Shown piece after piece: positions 39,441-49,318 of a stretch of 54,960 nt of DNA. Under the pieces are notes generated by a model. That model ran no database searches. It was given only the letters and a program-made list of their open reading frames with translations, and was not told the origin of the DNA. The translations under genes were made by a program, and so were the position numbers. The stretch lies in NCBI GenBank assembly GCA_947627215.1, contig CANQVD010000024.1, positions 1 through 54,960 of the forward strand. The letters are read 5' to 3'. This DNA comes from an uncultured Eisenbergiella sp. (GTDB lineage: Bacteria > Bacillota > Clostridia > Lachnospirales > Lachnospiraceae). Each line of letters begins with the position of its first letter. Position 1 is the stretch's first letter.

Positions 39441-41876
39441 ATGGATGCAATGGTTTTGAAAACACAGCAGTATCTGAATACAAACTATGGTGGTGACAGC
39501 CGATATGAGATTATTGAAGAGGATGGACTGACAGGCTGGGCTACCATATATGCTCTTACAAGAGCTTTTCAGATTGAACTGGGTATTACCGCAACAGCCG
39601 ACAGTTTCGGACCTACAACAGAGCGTCTGTTTAAAGAACGGTATCCCAACGGGATCAAGCAGCAGGCAGACGGTGATGAAACGACCAGCAGGGTGTATGC
39701 AATTATCCAAGGAGCATTGTGGTGTAAGGGCTACAGTACCGGCTCATGGGACATCACAGAGCATTTCTACAACGGTACTGGGTCTGGTGTGAGGGAATTA
39801 AAACAGGATGCCGGGTATGAAGATCCGGACTCTACAGTTACGCTTAATGTCATGAAAGCACTCCTTTCCATGAATCAGTATGTGACAATATACAGTCAGG
39901 GCGGAACAAGCCAAATCAGAAGTATTCAACAGCAGCTAAACCGTAAGTATGAGGAATACATCGGTTTAATTCCTTGCGATGGACTTTACGGAAGGGAAAT
40001 GTGCAGGGCACTCATCCTTGTCCTACAAGCTATCGAAGGCTTTTCTGTATCAGATGCTACCGGTAACTTCGGAGAACAGACTAAATCACGTTGCCCAATA
40101 CTTCCAGACACACAAGGATTGTTATCCAGTCATGTGGAGGAAGAGGCAATTTATCTGATAAAGTATGCGTTGAACTGCAATGGTTATAGCATAGGCGTAG
40201 ATAATGCAGAATGGACTGAAGAATTGACTGACTGTATTAGTACCTTTCAGAGTAATCTGAGGCTAAACGTTACAGGTAGGGCTGATCTCGATACTTGGAT
40301 GTCACTGCTATTGAGTAAGGGAAATCCGGATAGAGCATGTACAGCCTGCGATACGCGGTTTGAGATAACAAATTCCCGCGCCACAGAACTTCGGAGCAAG
40401 GGGTATAAAGTTGTAGGACGGTATCTAACCGGTACGACATTTAAAGTGTTGCGTGATAACGAGCCGCAGAGAATACTGGATAACGGGCTGTACTTCTTTC
40501 CTATTTTTCAAGAATCCGCTACGGAAGTCTCTTATTTCACTCCGGAGAAGGGGAAAAAGGATGCCAACGCAGCCGTGAGAGCTGCACGAAAATTCAGAAT
40601 ACCAGAGGGCAATGTAATATATTTCACAGTAGACTGCGACCCCACTGGTCCGCAGATATCCTCTCGCATTTTACCGTATTTCCAGTCAGTGTACGAAAAC
40701 ATGGATAAGGGCTATAAAATTGGGATTTACGGCACAAGGAATGTATGTAGCACGGTATGTGAAGCTGGATACGCTGAAACGTGCTTTGTAAGCGATATGT
40801 CTACTGGCTACAGTGGAAATATGGGCTTTAAAATGCCCACAAATTGGAACTACGATCAGTTCGCGGAAATTGATATGGACACCACTGCTGATGGAGAGTG
40901 GGCTATTGACAAAGATGCATATTCCGAAAGATATGAGCCCGTAAAAACTCTTGACAGCTATGTCTATGTTCAGCCGGAAAAACCATCGACAGAGGATTAT
41001 CCCACTATATCGGAAGTTTTGCCTTTGATAGAGCAACTGGAAGACCTATATGTGGAGTGGTATACACCTCTGTTTCAGGCAGCACCAGAAACTGTGCCAT
41101 ACCTGTCTGCACAGGTTTTAGCAGCAGGTATTACTAATTTTTTGAGACACAAGAGATATAATGATATTTTTTGGCAAATCGCTTTAAGCGCCTCAGATGA
41201 GGGTTTTATTAGTTATGTAAAAGAGAAAGACCAAAACCTATATAACCGCATAGAACCCTACCTGAGTGATGAAAGTCCTATTATATCTGATGAAAACGGT
41301 GGATTGATTGACTTTGCACATTTAGCAGCAACAGCGGAAGGCTATTTTACCCATTCTATCTTTCCCGATGCGTGGTATGGGTGGGCAACGGATTTAGCCA
41401 CTGCGATTTTAGACACAGAAAGTATAGCAAACCAATACAGCAGTTATCAGAAAGCGGCTGATATTGTTGTTGGTGGTGCTTACAGATTTCCTTTTGAAGA
41501 TCTTTGTAGTGATGCTGATTCTATTAAAATAGCAGAGCTAATTTCAAATTCATCTTCCACTACGCACTCTTTTTCAGAAGCACTGCGCACTTATTATTCC
41601 GGTTACGCAACTAAACGCTTCCGCTATTACTTGGATGACCTTGGGTGTTTAGAAAACCTCACATCCATTAGGGACTCACTTATGGACAGCACACGCGCTC
41701 GACTCTCCTTGCTCGTGTGGTGGTTGAAAGAAAAGTGGGCAGAACTATTGGATCAAGCGTTAAAAGATGAACTCAGCAGAACTATTTATGCCATAGAAAA
41801 TGCGCTTTCTTACTCATTAGCATATACCTCCTGCTGTAATTCTCTCGCAAATTATATTTACTGCGAAATAGAATAA
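39441..41876 (+). CDS. Large peptidoglycan-active protein: PG-binding domains plus DUF1906 glycoside hydrolase-like domain
   Basis: 811 residues. The first 300 hold two or three peptidoglycan-binding-like units (MVLKTQQYLNTNYGG ... LTGWATIYALTRAFQIELG; TFQSNLRLNVTGRADLDTW). Residues about 300-515 are a DUF1906/Rv2525c-like TIM barrel (GYKVVGRYLTGTTFKVL, GLYFFPIFQESATEV, VIYFTVDCDPTGPQI, YKIGIYGTRNVC). The last 290 residues contain IDFAHLAATAEGYF and DAWYGWATDLATAI and are not recognised. AT-rich codon use differs from flanking tail genes. It may be a tail-bound or released cell-wall hydrolase. ATG 39441 follows AAAGAGG by 8 bases. Confidence 0.8.
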   Translation: MDAMVLKTQQYLNTNYGGDSRYEIIEEDGLTGWATIYALTRAFQIELGITATADSFGPTTERLFKERYPNGIKQQADGDETTSRVYAIIQGALWCKGYSTGSWDITEHFYNGTGSGVRELKQDAGYEDPDSTVTLNVMKALLSMNQYVTIYSQGGTSQIRSIQQQLNRKYEEYIGLIPCDGLYGREMCRALILVLQAIEGFSVSDATGNFGEQTKSRCPILPDTQGLLSSHVEEEAIYLIKYALNCNGYSIGVDNAEWTEELTDCISTFQSNLRLNVTGRADLDTWMSLLLSKGNPDRACTACDTRFEITNSRATELRSKGYKVVGRYLTGTTFKVLRDNEPQRILDNGLYFFPIFQESATEVSYFTPEKGKKDANAAVRAARKFRIPEGNVIYFTVDCDPTGPQISSRILPYFQSVYENMDKGYKIGIYGTRNVCSTVCEAGYAETCFVSDMSTGYSGNMGFKMPTNWNYDQFAEIDMDTTADGEWAIDKDAYSERYEPVKTLDSYVYVQPEKPSTEDYPTISEVLPLIEQLEDLYVEWYTPLFQAAPETVPYLSAQVLAAGITNFLRHKRYNDIFWQIALSASDEGFISYVKEKDQNLYNRIEPYLSDESPIISDENGGLIDFAHLAATAEGYFTHSIFPDAWYGWATDLATAILDTESIANQYSSYQKAADIVVGGAYRFPFEDLCSDADSIKIAELISNSSSTTHSFSEALRTYYSGYATKRFRYYLDDLGCLENLTSIRDSLMDSTRARLSLLVWWLKEKWAELLDQALKDELSRTIYAIENALSYSLAYTSCCNSLANYIYCEIE

Positions 41877-41902
41877 AACCACGTTACAGCTACTGGCTGG
41901 GC

Positions 41903-41931
41903 TTGCCTTTTGCTGATTGTTGAGTTATAAT
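41903..41931 (+). promoter_or_regulatory. Sigma-A promoter of the small membrane protein gene
   Basis: TTGCCT (41903-41908), a 17-base spacer and a perfect TATAAT (41926-41931) stand 28 bases before the start codon at 41960. No other strong promoter is seen within the tail operon. Confidence 0.8.
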
Positions 41932-41959
41932 AAAGACCCATCGGCAGGAGGAAGTATAA

Positions 41960-42364
41960 ATGAAAAGAAATGTATCGAAAACCCTATTGATAGCTCTGCT
42001 TATCATTGAAACGCTTATCATAGTAGCATTGGTTTTACCGTCACCTTCTAATTCTGCTCTGTCCGGCAAAAAGACTGTACTGTGTCGTGATGTTTCACCA
42101 GACGGTAAATATTGCGTTCTCATAGAAGAAAATGGGTCACCCGACTGGCCATTTGGCTCTGATCATCTTAGCATTGCGCTCTATGAAAATAATGATGAAC
42201 ATTCATACAGTGTCAGATTCAATGCTGATGTTGCTACTGATGGTGGTCAAGCTGACTATGAGGTGGAGTGGCTGGATGATGGCGTTCAAATCGCTTTGAT
42301 TGGAAATGATCAACCTACCTGTTATTACATCTTACCGTTTAAAACATTAAAGGAACTAAAATAG
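41960..42364 (+). CDS. Membrane-anchored protein, probable moron
   Basis: 134 residues. Positive start (MKRNVSK), one hydrophobic segment (residues 8-28), then an extracellular beta-rich domain with VLCRDVSPDGKYCVLIEENG, DHLSIALYEN and a C-terminal YYILPFKTLKELK. There is no lipobox, so it is a single-span protein or a secreted one. AGGAGG lies 8 bases before the ATG. With its own promoter and terminator inside the late operon it has the layout of a moron, expressed from the lysogen; roles such as superinfection exclusion are possible but unproven. Confidence 0.75.
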   Translation: MKRNVSKTLLIALLIIETLIIVALVLPSPSNSALSGKKTVLCRDVSPDGKYCVLIEENGSPDWPFGSDHLSIALYENNDEHSYSVRFNADVATDGGQADYEVEWLDDGVQIALIGNDQPTCYYILPFKTLKELK

Positions 42365-42390
42365 TAGTATCCGAAGGAATAGGATTGCTG

Positions 42391-42425
42391 GGGAGCGTCT
42401 GTAAGGACGCTCCCTCATTTTTTAC
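42391..42425 (+). terminator. Terminator of the moron unit
   Basis: A perfect 9-bp stem GGGAGCGTC/GACGCTCCC (42391-42399 with 42406-42414), 6-base loop, then TCATTTTTTA. Late transcripts must pass it to reach the glycosidase and lysis genes, or those have another promoter. Confidence 0.9.
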
Positions 42426-42442
42426 TGTGTGGGTGTGTTTGT

Positions 42443-44908
42443 ATGGATTTTCTGAACAATCGAAAAGTCATGGTGTGGACGTTCATGGGCAATAGCCGGA
42501 TGTTCGAGGCACTAAGCAAGTACGGAGACAGGATCAACACGGTCGGTCTGTTTTCGTTCAAAGTGAGGGCAACCGGAGAGATTTATGAAAGCGGTGTAGA
42601 AATATCTACTATGCTACCCTACATCCACAAATGGCCGCATATCGACTGGTTATTGACCATATCCAATGATGGAACAAGCAGTATTTTCACGGCTCTGCGG
42701 AATAACACAGGCGGCGCACAGGACAGATTCCTTTCAGAAATCGTGCGCATCATGGAGAAGTACCCATGGTGCAATGGGGTTGATATCGATTTGGAAAAAG
42801 GCGGTGACTACTCTACAGCCACTGCCTCAACTGCAATGTTCCGAAACATCTACAATGCGGTCAAGGCATACAATCCAGCGAAACTGGTCAATATCTGCCT
42901 GCCGGGTATGACGGGTGTTAATGGCTCAGTGGGTGGTGAGAACTGGTGCGTATATGGTGATCTCAACGATTGCTGCGATACAGCATCCATTATGTCATAT
43001 GGCATGGCGTGGGCAGGTTCTGCTCCGGGTCCAGTTTCGCCACGCTCATGGTTGGAATGCATCTATGACTACGTTGTGCGGGTTATGAGTCCCGAAAAAG
43101 TGTATTTTGGTATGCCTGCCTATGGCTGGAATTGGTATATTCACGATACACCACAGAATCTGGGACGAACGTACCGAGGGGTGTCTAACACCTACTATGC
43201 CGCCAAGTTATGGATGACAGGTGGCTATAATTTCACAGGTGACGGACCGCCGCAGCCGATGATTCCTATTGTTGCCTATTGGGACGATGTCAACAAAGTC
43301 CCATGGGCATTGCCGCATGTCTACGATTACATGGAGGGGCAGGATACTGCAATGTACTATCCACCACTCATGGCAGAAACATATAATGGGCGGCGATACC
43401 TCACTGCTTATGGCAAAGCACAACACACAGAGGCTGTGGGTGTCATTCTTGATCATGGAGCAGAGCCTGACAGTTACAGTGGCAGTGTGACTATCTCGGA
43501 TGATGTTATAACTCTGGGGGAAGAAGGTACAGCAACCTACAAGTTCACTGTTGGGAGCGATGGAGCTTACGACGTAGTCGTAAAGCTCTGTTTTCCGTTC
43601 TGGGATAAAAACAGCATCCACATAGCTTTGGATGGGCGGTCACAGCATATTCAGGAATCCCGCTTGTGGTGGCCTTACTGGCGCAAAACTTTCTGGACTA
43701 CTCTTGCAAAAGGAGTTAATTTGTCGGCAGGGCAGCACACTCTCATGGTATCAGCAGGAGTACATGGCGTACAGTTCTATAGCTTTCGGGTATGCTCTGC
43801 CTATACCGAATACCCCTATGCTGGGGAAGCCCTCTATACACTTGCACCACGAAAATTCAAAGACGTGAACGGTGATATGGTGGGACCAGACCGGGGATTC
43901 AAGCTGACACTGGAAATGCTCCGAAGAAAGCCAGACTCTGCGCTCATCTGGTATGAGGACTTCCGAGACACACCCCCCATCCCAGCAAGCTATTGGTCAA
44001 CACTGGATGGGAATTGGACTGTTTGGAGAGAGCCATCTACTGGAACAGGGCGACCGTACTCGCAGCTTGAAGGGAGCGGGCGGCTTGCGTGGGATTACGA
44101 TGGTTTTTCTGATATCCATCTCCGAGCGCAGATTATTTTCCCATATGATGGCGGAGGAAGAGCCGGTATATTTCTTGGCGGTCTGTTCTGCTGTCTTAAT
44201 TATGATACACAACAGGTGGAACTCTACGAGGGTGAGACACTGAAAGGCCAGTATAAAACCAGCTTTGCCAAGACTGCGGCATCCGATTTGCGAAAAAATC
44301 CAACAGTATGTACCATTGAAATGCGCAAACGCGGAAATAAAGTGCGGGTATACTCATCCGCTTCAAGTATTCTACGCTTTACAGCTACCGTGTCAGACAG
44401 CGGCGGCTACGCAGGCATCCGATCTGACAAGAGGGTTTGCTGTCAGTTACTTCGCTTGGGTGATGCATGGACATATGAGCCATATGAGAGGTTTGACGTG
44501 CAAATGCCGGACGGTACTCTTCAATCATTCGGCAGAATTGAGCGTACCGACTGCGTATGGGATGAGGAGTTTCAAGTGTTCACATTGACTTCCGATGTGG
44601 AAGAATCCGAAACTCGGAGCGAAAGCATATCCCTTGACTATGACTTTTTCCATTCTGATCTCTTGCCCATAACCTGCGGAAACAACTATACAGTGACAGT
44701 TATACCGAAGGACATCAACATATGGATATCCCGGCTGTTCCTCGGTGATGCAGATGGCTTTTCCATTCTCTACTATCAGGATGTAGATAGCCTTGTCTAC
44801 TGGGCGAATCAAGCGGCGTTCCGCTGGGGACTGCGTGGTATGTGTATGTGGTCGCTGGGGCAGGAAGATATGCGATTGTGGGAGTACCTCCCCAAACAAA
44901 TCGAATAA
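42443..44908 (+). CDS. GH18-type glycosidase tail lysin
   Basis: 821 residues. Residues 1-330 form a GH18 barrel: first strand KVMVWTFMGNS, the catalytic GVDIDLE with Asp114, Asp116 and Glu118, then IMSYGMAW and VYFGMPAYGWNW. This pattern cleaves beta-1,4 bonds next to N-acetylglucosamine. Residues 340-470 look like a carbohydrate-binding sandwich, residues 500-670 like a LamG-type domain (WYEDFRDTPPIPASYW ... AGIFLGGLF). The end (FRWGLRGMCMWSLGQEDM) closes a barrel-like strand. It probably works in the tail during entry or as a second lysin. The ribosome site is weak. Confidence 0.85.
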   Translation: MDFLNNRKVMVWTFMGNSRMFEALSKYGDRINTVGLFSFKVRATGEIYESGVEISTMLPYIHKWPHIDWLLTISNDGTSSIFTALRNNTGGAQDRFLSEIVRIMEKYPWCNGVDIDLEKGGDYSTATASTAMFRNIYNAVKAYNPAKLVNICLPGMTGVNGSVGGENWCVYGDLNDCCDTASIMSYGMAWAGSAPGPVSPRSWLECIYDYVVRVMSPEKVYFGMPAYGWNWYIHDTPQNLGRTYRGVSNTYYAAKLWMTGGYNFTGDGPPQPMIPIVAYWDDVNKVPWALPHVYDYMEGQDTAMYYPPLMAETYNGRRYLTAYGKAQHTEAVGVILDHGAEPDSYSGSVTISDDVITLGEEGTATYKFTVGSDGAYDVVVKLCFPFWDKNSIHIALDGRSQHIQESRLWWPYWRKTFWTTLAKGVNLSAGQHTLMVSAGVHGVQFYSFRVCSAYTEYPYAGEALYTLAPRKFKDVNGDMVGPDRGFKLTLEMLRRKPDSALIWYEDFRDTPPIPASYWSTLDGNWTVWREPSTGTGRPYSQLEGSGRLAWDYDGFSDIHLRAQIIFPYDGGGRAGIFLGGLFCCLNYDTQQVELYEGETLKGQYKTSFAKTAASDLRKNPTVCTIEMRKRGNKVRVYSSASSILRFTATVSDSGGYAGIRSDKRVCCQLLRLGDAWTYEPYERFDVQMPDGTLQSFGRIERTDCVWDEEFQVFTLTSDVEESETRSESISLDYDFFHSDLLPITCGNNYTVTVIPKDINIWISRLFLGDADGFSILYYQDVDSLVYWANQAAFRWGLRGMCMWSLGQEDMRLWEYLPKQIE

Positions 44909-44917
44909 TGGTAAATC

Positions 44918-44948
44918 GAGCGTCGGTTGCAAGACTGGCGCTCTTTTT
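44918..44948 (+). terminator. Probable terminator after the GH18 gene
   Basis: GAGCG (44918-44922) pairs with CGCTC (44939-44943), with a partial inner GTC/GAC pairing, followed by TTTTT. Moderate strength. Confidence 0.55.
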
Positions 44949-44983
44949 ATGCTCAGAATTCTATTTTCAAGGAGGATAAGACA

Positions 44984-45415
44984 ATGAAGCAATATTGGAC
45001 TGAGATTCAGATTGCCTTTTCTGCGCTGGGAGGTTTCCTCGGCTGGTTCCTTGGCGGTGCAGACGGCTTTCTGTATGCGCTGATTGCCTTTGTGGTGATC
45101 GATTACTTGACAGGGGTGTTGTGTGCAATTGCGGACAAAAACCTATCCAGCGAAGTCGGATTTAAGGGCATCTGCCGCAAGGTGTTGATCTTCACGCTTG
45201 TGGGTATCGGCAACATTCTGGACATGTATGTGCTGGGACAAATCGGTATTCTGCGGACCGCGGTCATTTTCTTTTATATCTCAAACGAGGGCGTGTCCCT
45301 ATTGGAAAATGCTGCCCATCTGGGTTTGCCGATACCAGAAAAACTGAAAGATGTGCTGGCACAACTGCACAACCGCTCTGAGAACAAGAGCGAAGAAAAA
45401 GACGAGGAGGAATAA
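44984..45415 (+). CDS. Holin, phage_holin_4 family
   Basis: 143 residues with three or four hydrophobic segments: FSALGGFLGWFLGG, ALIAFVVIDYLTGVLCAI, VLIFTLVGIGNILDMYVLG and TAVIFFYISNEGVSLLENA, then a very charged Lys/Glu tail. This is the toxin-secretion/lysis holin pattern. It opens the membrane so the amidase can reach the wall. AAGGAGG stands 9 bases before the ATG. Confidence 0.92.
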   Translation: MKQYWTEIQIAFSALGGFLGWFLGGADGFLYALIAFVVIDYLTGVLCAIADKNLSSEVGFKGICRKVLIFTLVGIGNILDMYVLGQIGILRTAVIFFYISNEGVSLLENAAHLGLPIPEKLKDVLAQLHNRSENKSEEKDEEE

Positions 45416-45418
45416 AAC

Positions 45419-45517
45419 ATGTTTGATGAGAAGAAAACCAGCGAAGCCACTGAGGACGAGGCTATAGCCCCTGAAACGCTTGAGAACCTATCTAATAACA
45501 AAGGAGATGAAGAATAA
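45419..45517 (+). CDS. 32-residue acidic protein in the lysis cassette
   Basis: The ATG at 45419 has AGGAGG 8 bases upstream, and the TAA overlaps the ATG of the amidase (TAATG). The peptide (MFDEKKTSEATEDEAIAP...) is strongly acidic and has no membrane segment. Perfect spacing and stop-start coupling on both sides make it a likely real gene; it may serve mainly to couple amidase translation to holin translation. Confidence 0.65.
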   Translation: MFDEKKTSEATEDEAIAPETLENLSNNKGDEE

Positions 45518-46464
45518 TGGCATTCACGAACAGTCCTCTTGTATCTCACACAAGGATCAGTCCCAACAGGACACCTAATCGTAATCATGCGATTGACACC
45601 ATCACCATCCACTGTGTGGTGGGGCAATGCTCTGTAGAAACGATAGGTAATGTATTCGCCCCATCTTCCCGACAGGCATCATCCAACTATGGCATTGGCC
45701 CCGATGGAAGAATTGGCATGTACTGTGAGGAGAAAGACCGCTCATGGTGCAGTTCAAACGCCACAAACGATCACCGTGCTATCACAATTGAAGTGGCAAG
45801 CGATACGACAGAGCCGTATGCCGTGACCGACAAGGCCTATGCTGCTTTGCTTGATTTGGTAACAGACATCTGTAAGCGCAACGGCATCAAAAAGCTGGTA
45901 TGGTCTACCAGCAAGACCGACCGAGTAAATCATCGTAATGGATGCAACATGACAGTCCACAGGGATTTTGCGAACAAATCCTGCCCCGGAACTTATCTGT
46001 ATGAAAGGCATGCTCAGATTGCTGCCGAGGTCAATAAACGGCTGGGCGCCACGGACAGCAACGTTCAGAACGATGTTAATGCGGACAAAGGTACACTGTA
46101 TCGTGTCAGAAAGTCATGGGAGGATACGGCATCACAGAAAGGCGCATTTACGGAACTGGACAACGCAAAGCGGTGTGTGGACAACAATCCGGGGTATACG
46201 GTCTATGACTCATCTGGGACAGCCGTGTACCCCTCTGCTGATCCCACGGTCAACACATTCACACCATACACAGTCAACATCGCTATTCCTAATCTGAACA
46301 TCCGCAAAGGACCCGGCACGAATTACGCCACAACCGGACTCTTTACCGGGAAAGGCGCTTTCACTATTGTGGAAGAGAAAAACGGGCAAGGTTCCGATGC
46401 CGGTTGGGGGCGGTTGAAGTCTGGGGCTGGCTGGATTTCTCTCGACTACTGCACAAAACTCTAA
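45517..46464 (+). CDS. Endolysin: N-acetylmuramoyl-L-alanine amidase with SH3 domain
   Basis: 315 residues. Residues 20-170 are an Amidase_2/PGRP zinc amidase: zinc ligands His in DTITIHCVVGQ and His/Cys in TVHRDFANKSCPGTY, with GIGPDGRIGMYCEE between. Residues 185-230 form a SPOR-like segment (LYRVRKSWEDTASQKGAF). The C-terminus is an SH3b wall-binding domain (IPNLNIRKGPGTNY, GWGRLKSGAGWISL). It cuts the amide bond between muramic acid and the stem peptide at the end of infection. AAAGGAGATG precedes the start. Confidence 0.94.
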   Translation: MAFTNSPLVSHTRISPNRTPNRNHAIDTITIHCVVGQCSVETIGNVFAPSSRQASSNYGIGPDGRIGMYCEEKDRSWCSSNATNDHRAITIEVASDTTEPYAVTDKAYAALLDLVTDICKRNGIKKLVWSTSKTDRVNHRNGCNMTVHRDFANKSCPGTYLYERHAQIAAEVNKRLGATDSNVQNDVNADKGTLYRVRKSWEDTASQKGAFTELDNAKRCVDNNPGYTVYDSSGTAVYPSADPTVNTFTPYTVNIAIPNLNIRKGPGTNYATTGLFTGKGAFTIVEEKNGQGSDAGWGRLKSGAGWISLDYCTKL

Positions 46465-46480
46465 CGACTAAATCTATTTT

Positions 46481-46525
46481 GCCTATGCGCATCTCTTTTG
46501 AGGTGCGCATAGGCATTTTTATTTT
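46481..46525 (+). terminator. Strong terminator after the lysis genes
   Basis: A 15-bp stem (46481-46495 with 46500-46514, one G:T pair) with a TTTT loop is followed by a T-rich CATTTTTATTTT. It closes the late operon. Confidence 0.93.
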
Positions 46526-46529
46526 ATGC

Positions 46530-46564
46530 GGGTTCGATTGTGCGTCTTTTTTCGTTTTTATGTA
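46530..46564 (+). promoter_or_regulatory. Promoter/leader element, copy C
   Basis: GGGTTCGATT at 46530-46539 is identical to copies A (4456) and B (17279). TATGTA follows at 46559-46564, with a 20-base T-rich spacer instead of 17. It stands 30 bases before the next start codon, so it probably drives the post-lysis genes. Confidence 0.45.
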
Positions 46565-46593
46565 GAGGAATATCTGAAAGGAGAGAAACACAC

Positions 46594-47286
46594 ATGAATC
46601 ACGCCAACACAACAAAAGCTGAACGCTCTCGTAATCTTCGATACAAACGCCCGGCACTCGAATCGATGAGTTATTCTGATGTTCGTGACGAATTAGACGA
46701 AATCTGTGAAAAATGCAGTGATATTCACTGGTGGACAGATACGGACGAGGATACGCTTCTGAACGCATTAGACGGTGATGAAGAAGATGCGTGGGAGTTT
46801 AGAATGGCATTTTCGGCATTAGAGGCAAAAAGCGATAGATTACAGAATGAGTTGTATGATTATGGTATGCCGGATGAGCAGACATTTGATGATTGCACCG
46901 TCGCTCTGATTGGCAATCGGTATCGTGCAGTCGGATACGATGATTATGAGGAAGACTATTTCAGCCTGACCACTTATGAAGAAAATCTTGCCGAGACGGA
47001 AGCAGGCAAACGCTTGATGCGCCTTACAAAAAAGGATATGATATCGACCATTGGGCAATGTTTCGGTATCCTCATGGCGTATTATGATATCCGGCAGCAG
47101 TATGATTATCTACAAGCGACATTTGACATTCTGCGAGACCAGAACACATCGTTACTCGACACCATAAAAGAGATCGACAAACTCTATGCAAGTGCTGATG
47201 CGGAAGGCTGGAACGGTTTTAGCGAGATTGAAAAGCGGTTTGACAAGTTGCTTGATACTCTGCCGGATGATATTTGGATAATCTGA
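46594..47286 (+). CDS. Phage protein of unknown function next to the recombinase
   Basis: 230 residues, acidic and helical: SMSYSDVRDELDEICEKCSD, then HWWTDTDEDTLLNALDGDEE, LIGNRYRAVGYDDYEEDYF and LYASADAEGWNGFSEIEKRF. No membrane or DNA-binding motif visible. AAAGGAGAG lies 9 bases before the ATG. I have the impression that such proteins recur beside recombinase genes of clostridial prophages; function unknown. Confidence 0.75.
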   Translation: MNHANTTKAERSRNLRYKRPALESMSYSDVRDELDEICEKCSDIHWWTDTDEDTLLNALDGDEEDAWEFRMAFSALEAKSDRLQNELYDYGMPDEQTFDDCTVALIGNRYRAVGYDDYEEDYFSLTTYEENLAETEAGKRLMRLTKKDMISTIGQCFGILMAYYDIRQQYDYLQATFDILRDQNTSLLDTIKEIDKLYASADAEGWNGFSEIEKRFDKLLDTLPDDIWII

Positions 47287-47299
47287 GGGAGGCGGGGGC

Positions 47300-47470
47300 A
47301 TGGAGCTAACAAATCCGATTCAGATCACAGCTAATCGAAAAAACGAAACTATCTACATCGTAGAGCATGTATCCAGCGATCATGCGAAAGAAACAGCCAC
47401 TGATAAAGTCAAGCGGCTGATACTTAATGAGGCTGGCAAAAGAAACAACATGACAAATATGGAGAATTGA
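47300..47470 (+). CDS. TnpW-like small protein
   Basis: 56 residues (MELTNPIQITANRKNETIYI ... KETATDKVKRLILNEAGK). The strand-then-helix pattern with KET-x-x-K-V-x-R-L resembles TnpW of Tn4451-type clostridial elements, where it lies next to the TnpX recombinase, as here. GGGAGGCGGGGG stands before the ATG. TnpW has no settled function; it may be a recombination accessory. The frame is short but its ribosome site and context are good. Confidence 0.65.
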   Translation: MELTNPIQITANRKNETIYIVEHVSSDHAKETATDKVKRLILNEAGKRNNMTNMEN

Positions 47471-47505
47471 CTTGACTTTTCGGCGGTCTTGCGGGAATAT
47501 CATAG

Positions 47506-49188
<1,683 letters not shown>

Positions 49189-49240
49189 CCGCATTTCACG
49201 ACTATGCCGAATTTTCCAGAGATCATAAATCCCTTAGTTG
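49189..49240. other. Likely right junction of the prophage (attR region)
   Basis: Between the recombinase stop and the terminator at 49243 the composition is still AT-rich; after 49270 it is GC-rich host DNA. Large serine recombinase elements normally end just behind their recombinase gene. The second att half could not be found in this window, so the exact core is unknown. Confidence 0.45.
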
Positions 49241-49242
49241 TA

Positions 49243-49264
49243 CCGCCTTTCGGCGAGCTTTTTT
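49243..49264 (+). terminator. Terminator after the recombinase gene
   Basis: CGCC-TTTC-GGCG (49244-49255) is followed by AGC and six T. It isolates the host kinase gene from phage transcription. Confidence 0.7.
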
Positions 49265-49273
49265 GACAGGCTG

Positions 49274-49309
49274 AAGCAGCAGCGCCGTCTTATGACGGCG
49301 CTGCTGCTT
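49274..49309 (-). terminator. Hairpin at the end of the kinase gene
   Basis: A perfect 16-bp stem (49274-49289 with 49294-49309) with a TTAT loop lies 10 bases beyond the kinase stop. It lacks a clean T-run on the minus strand, so it is an mRNA end hairpin or an imperfect terminator. Confidence 0.6.
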
Positions 49310-49318
49310 GATGCAGTT

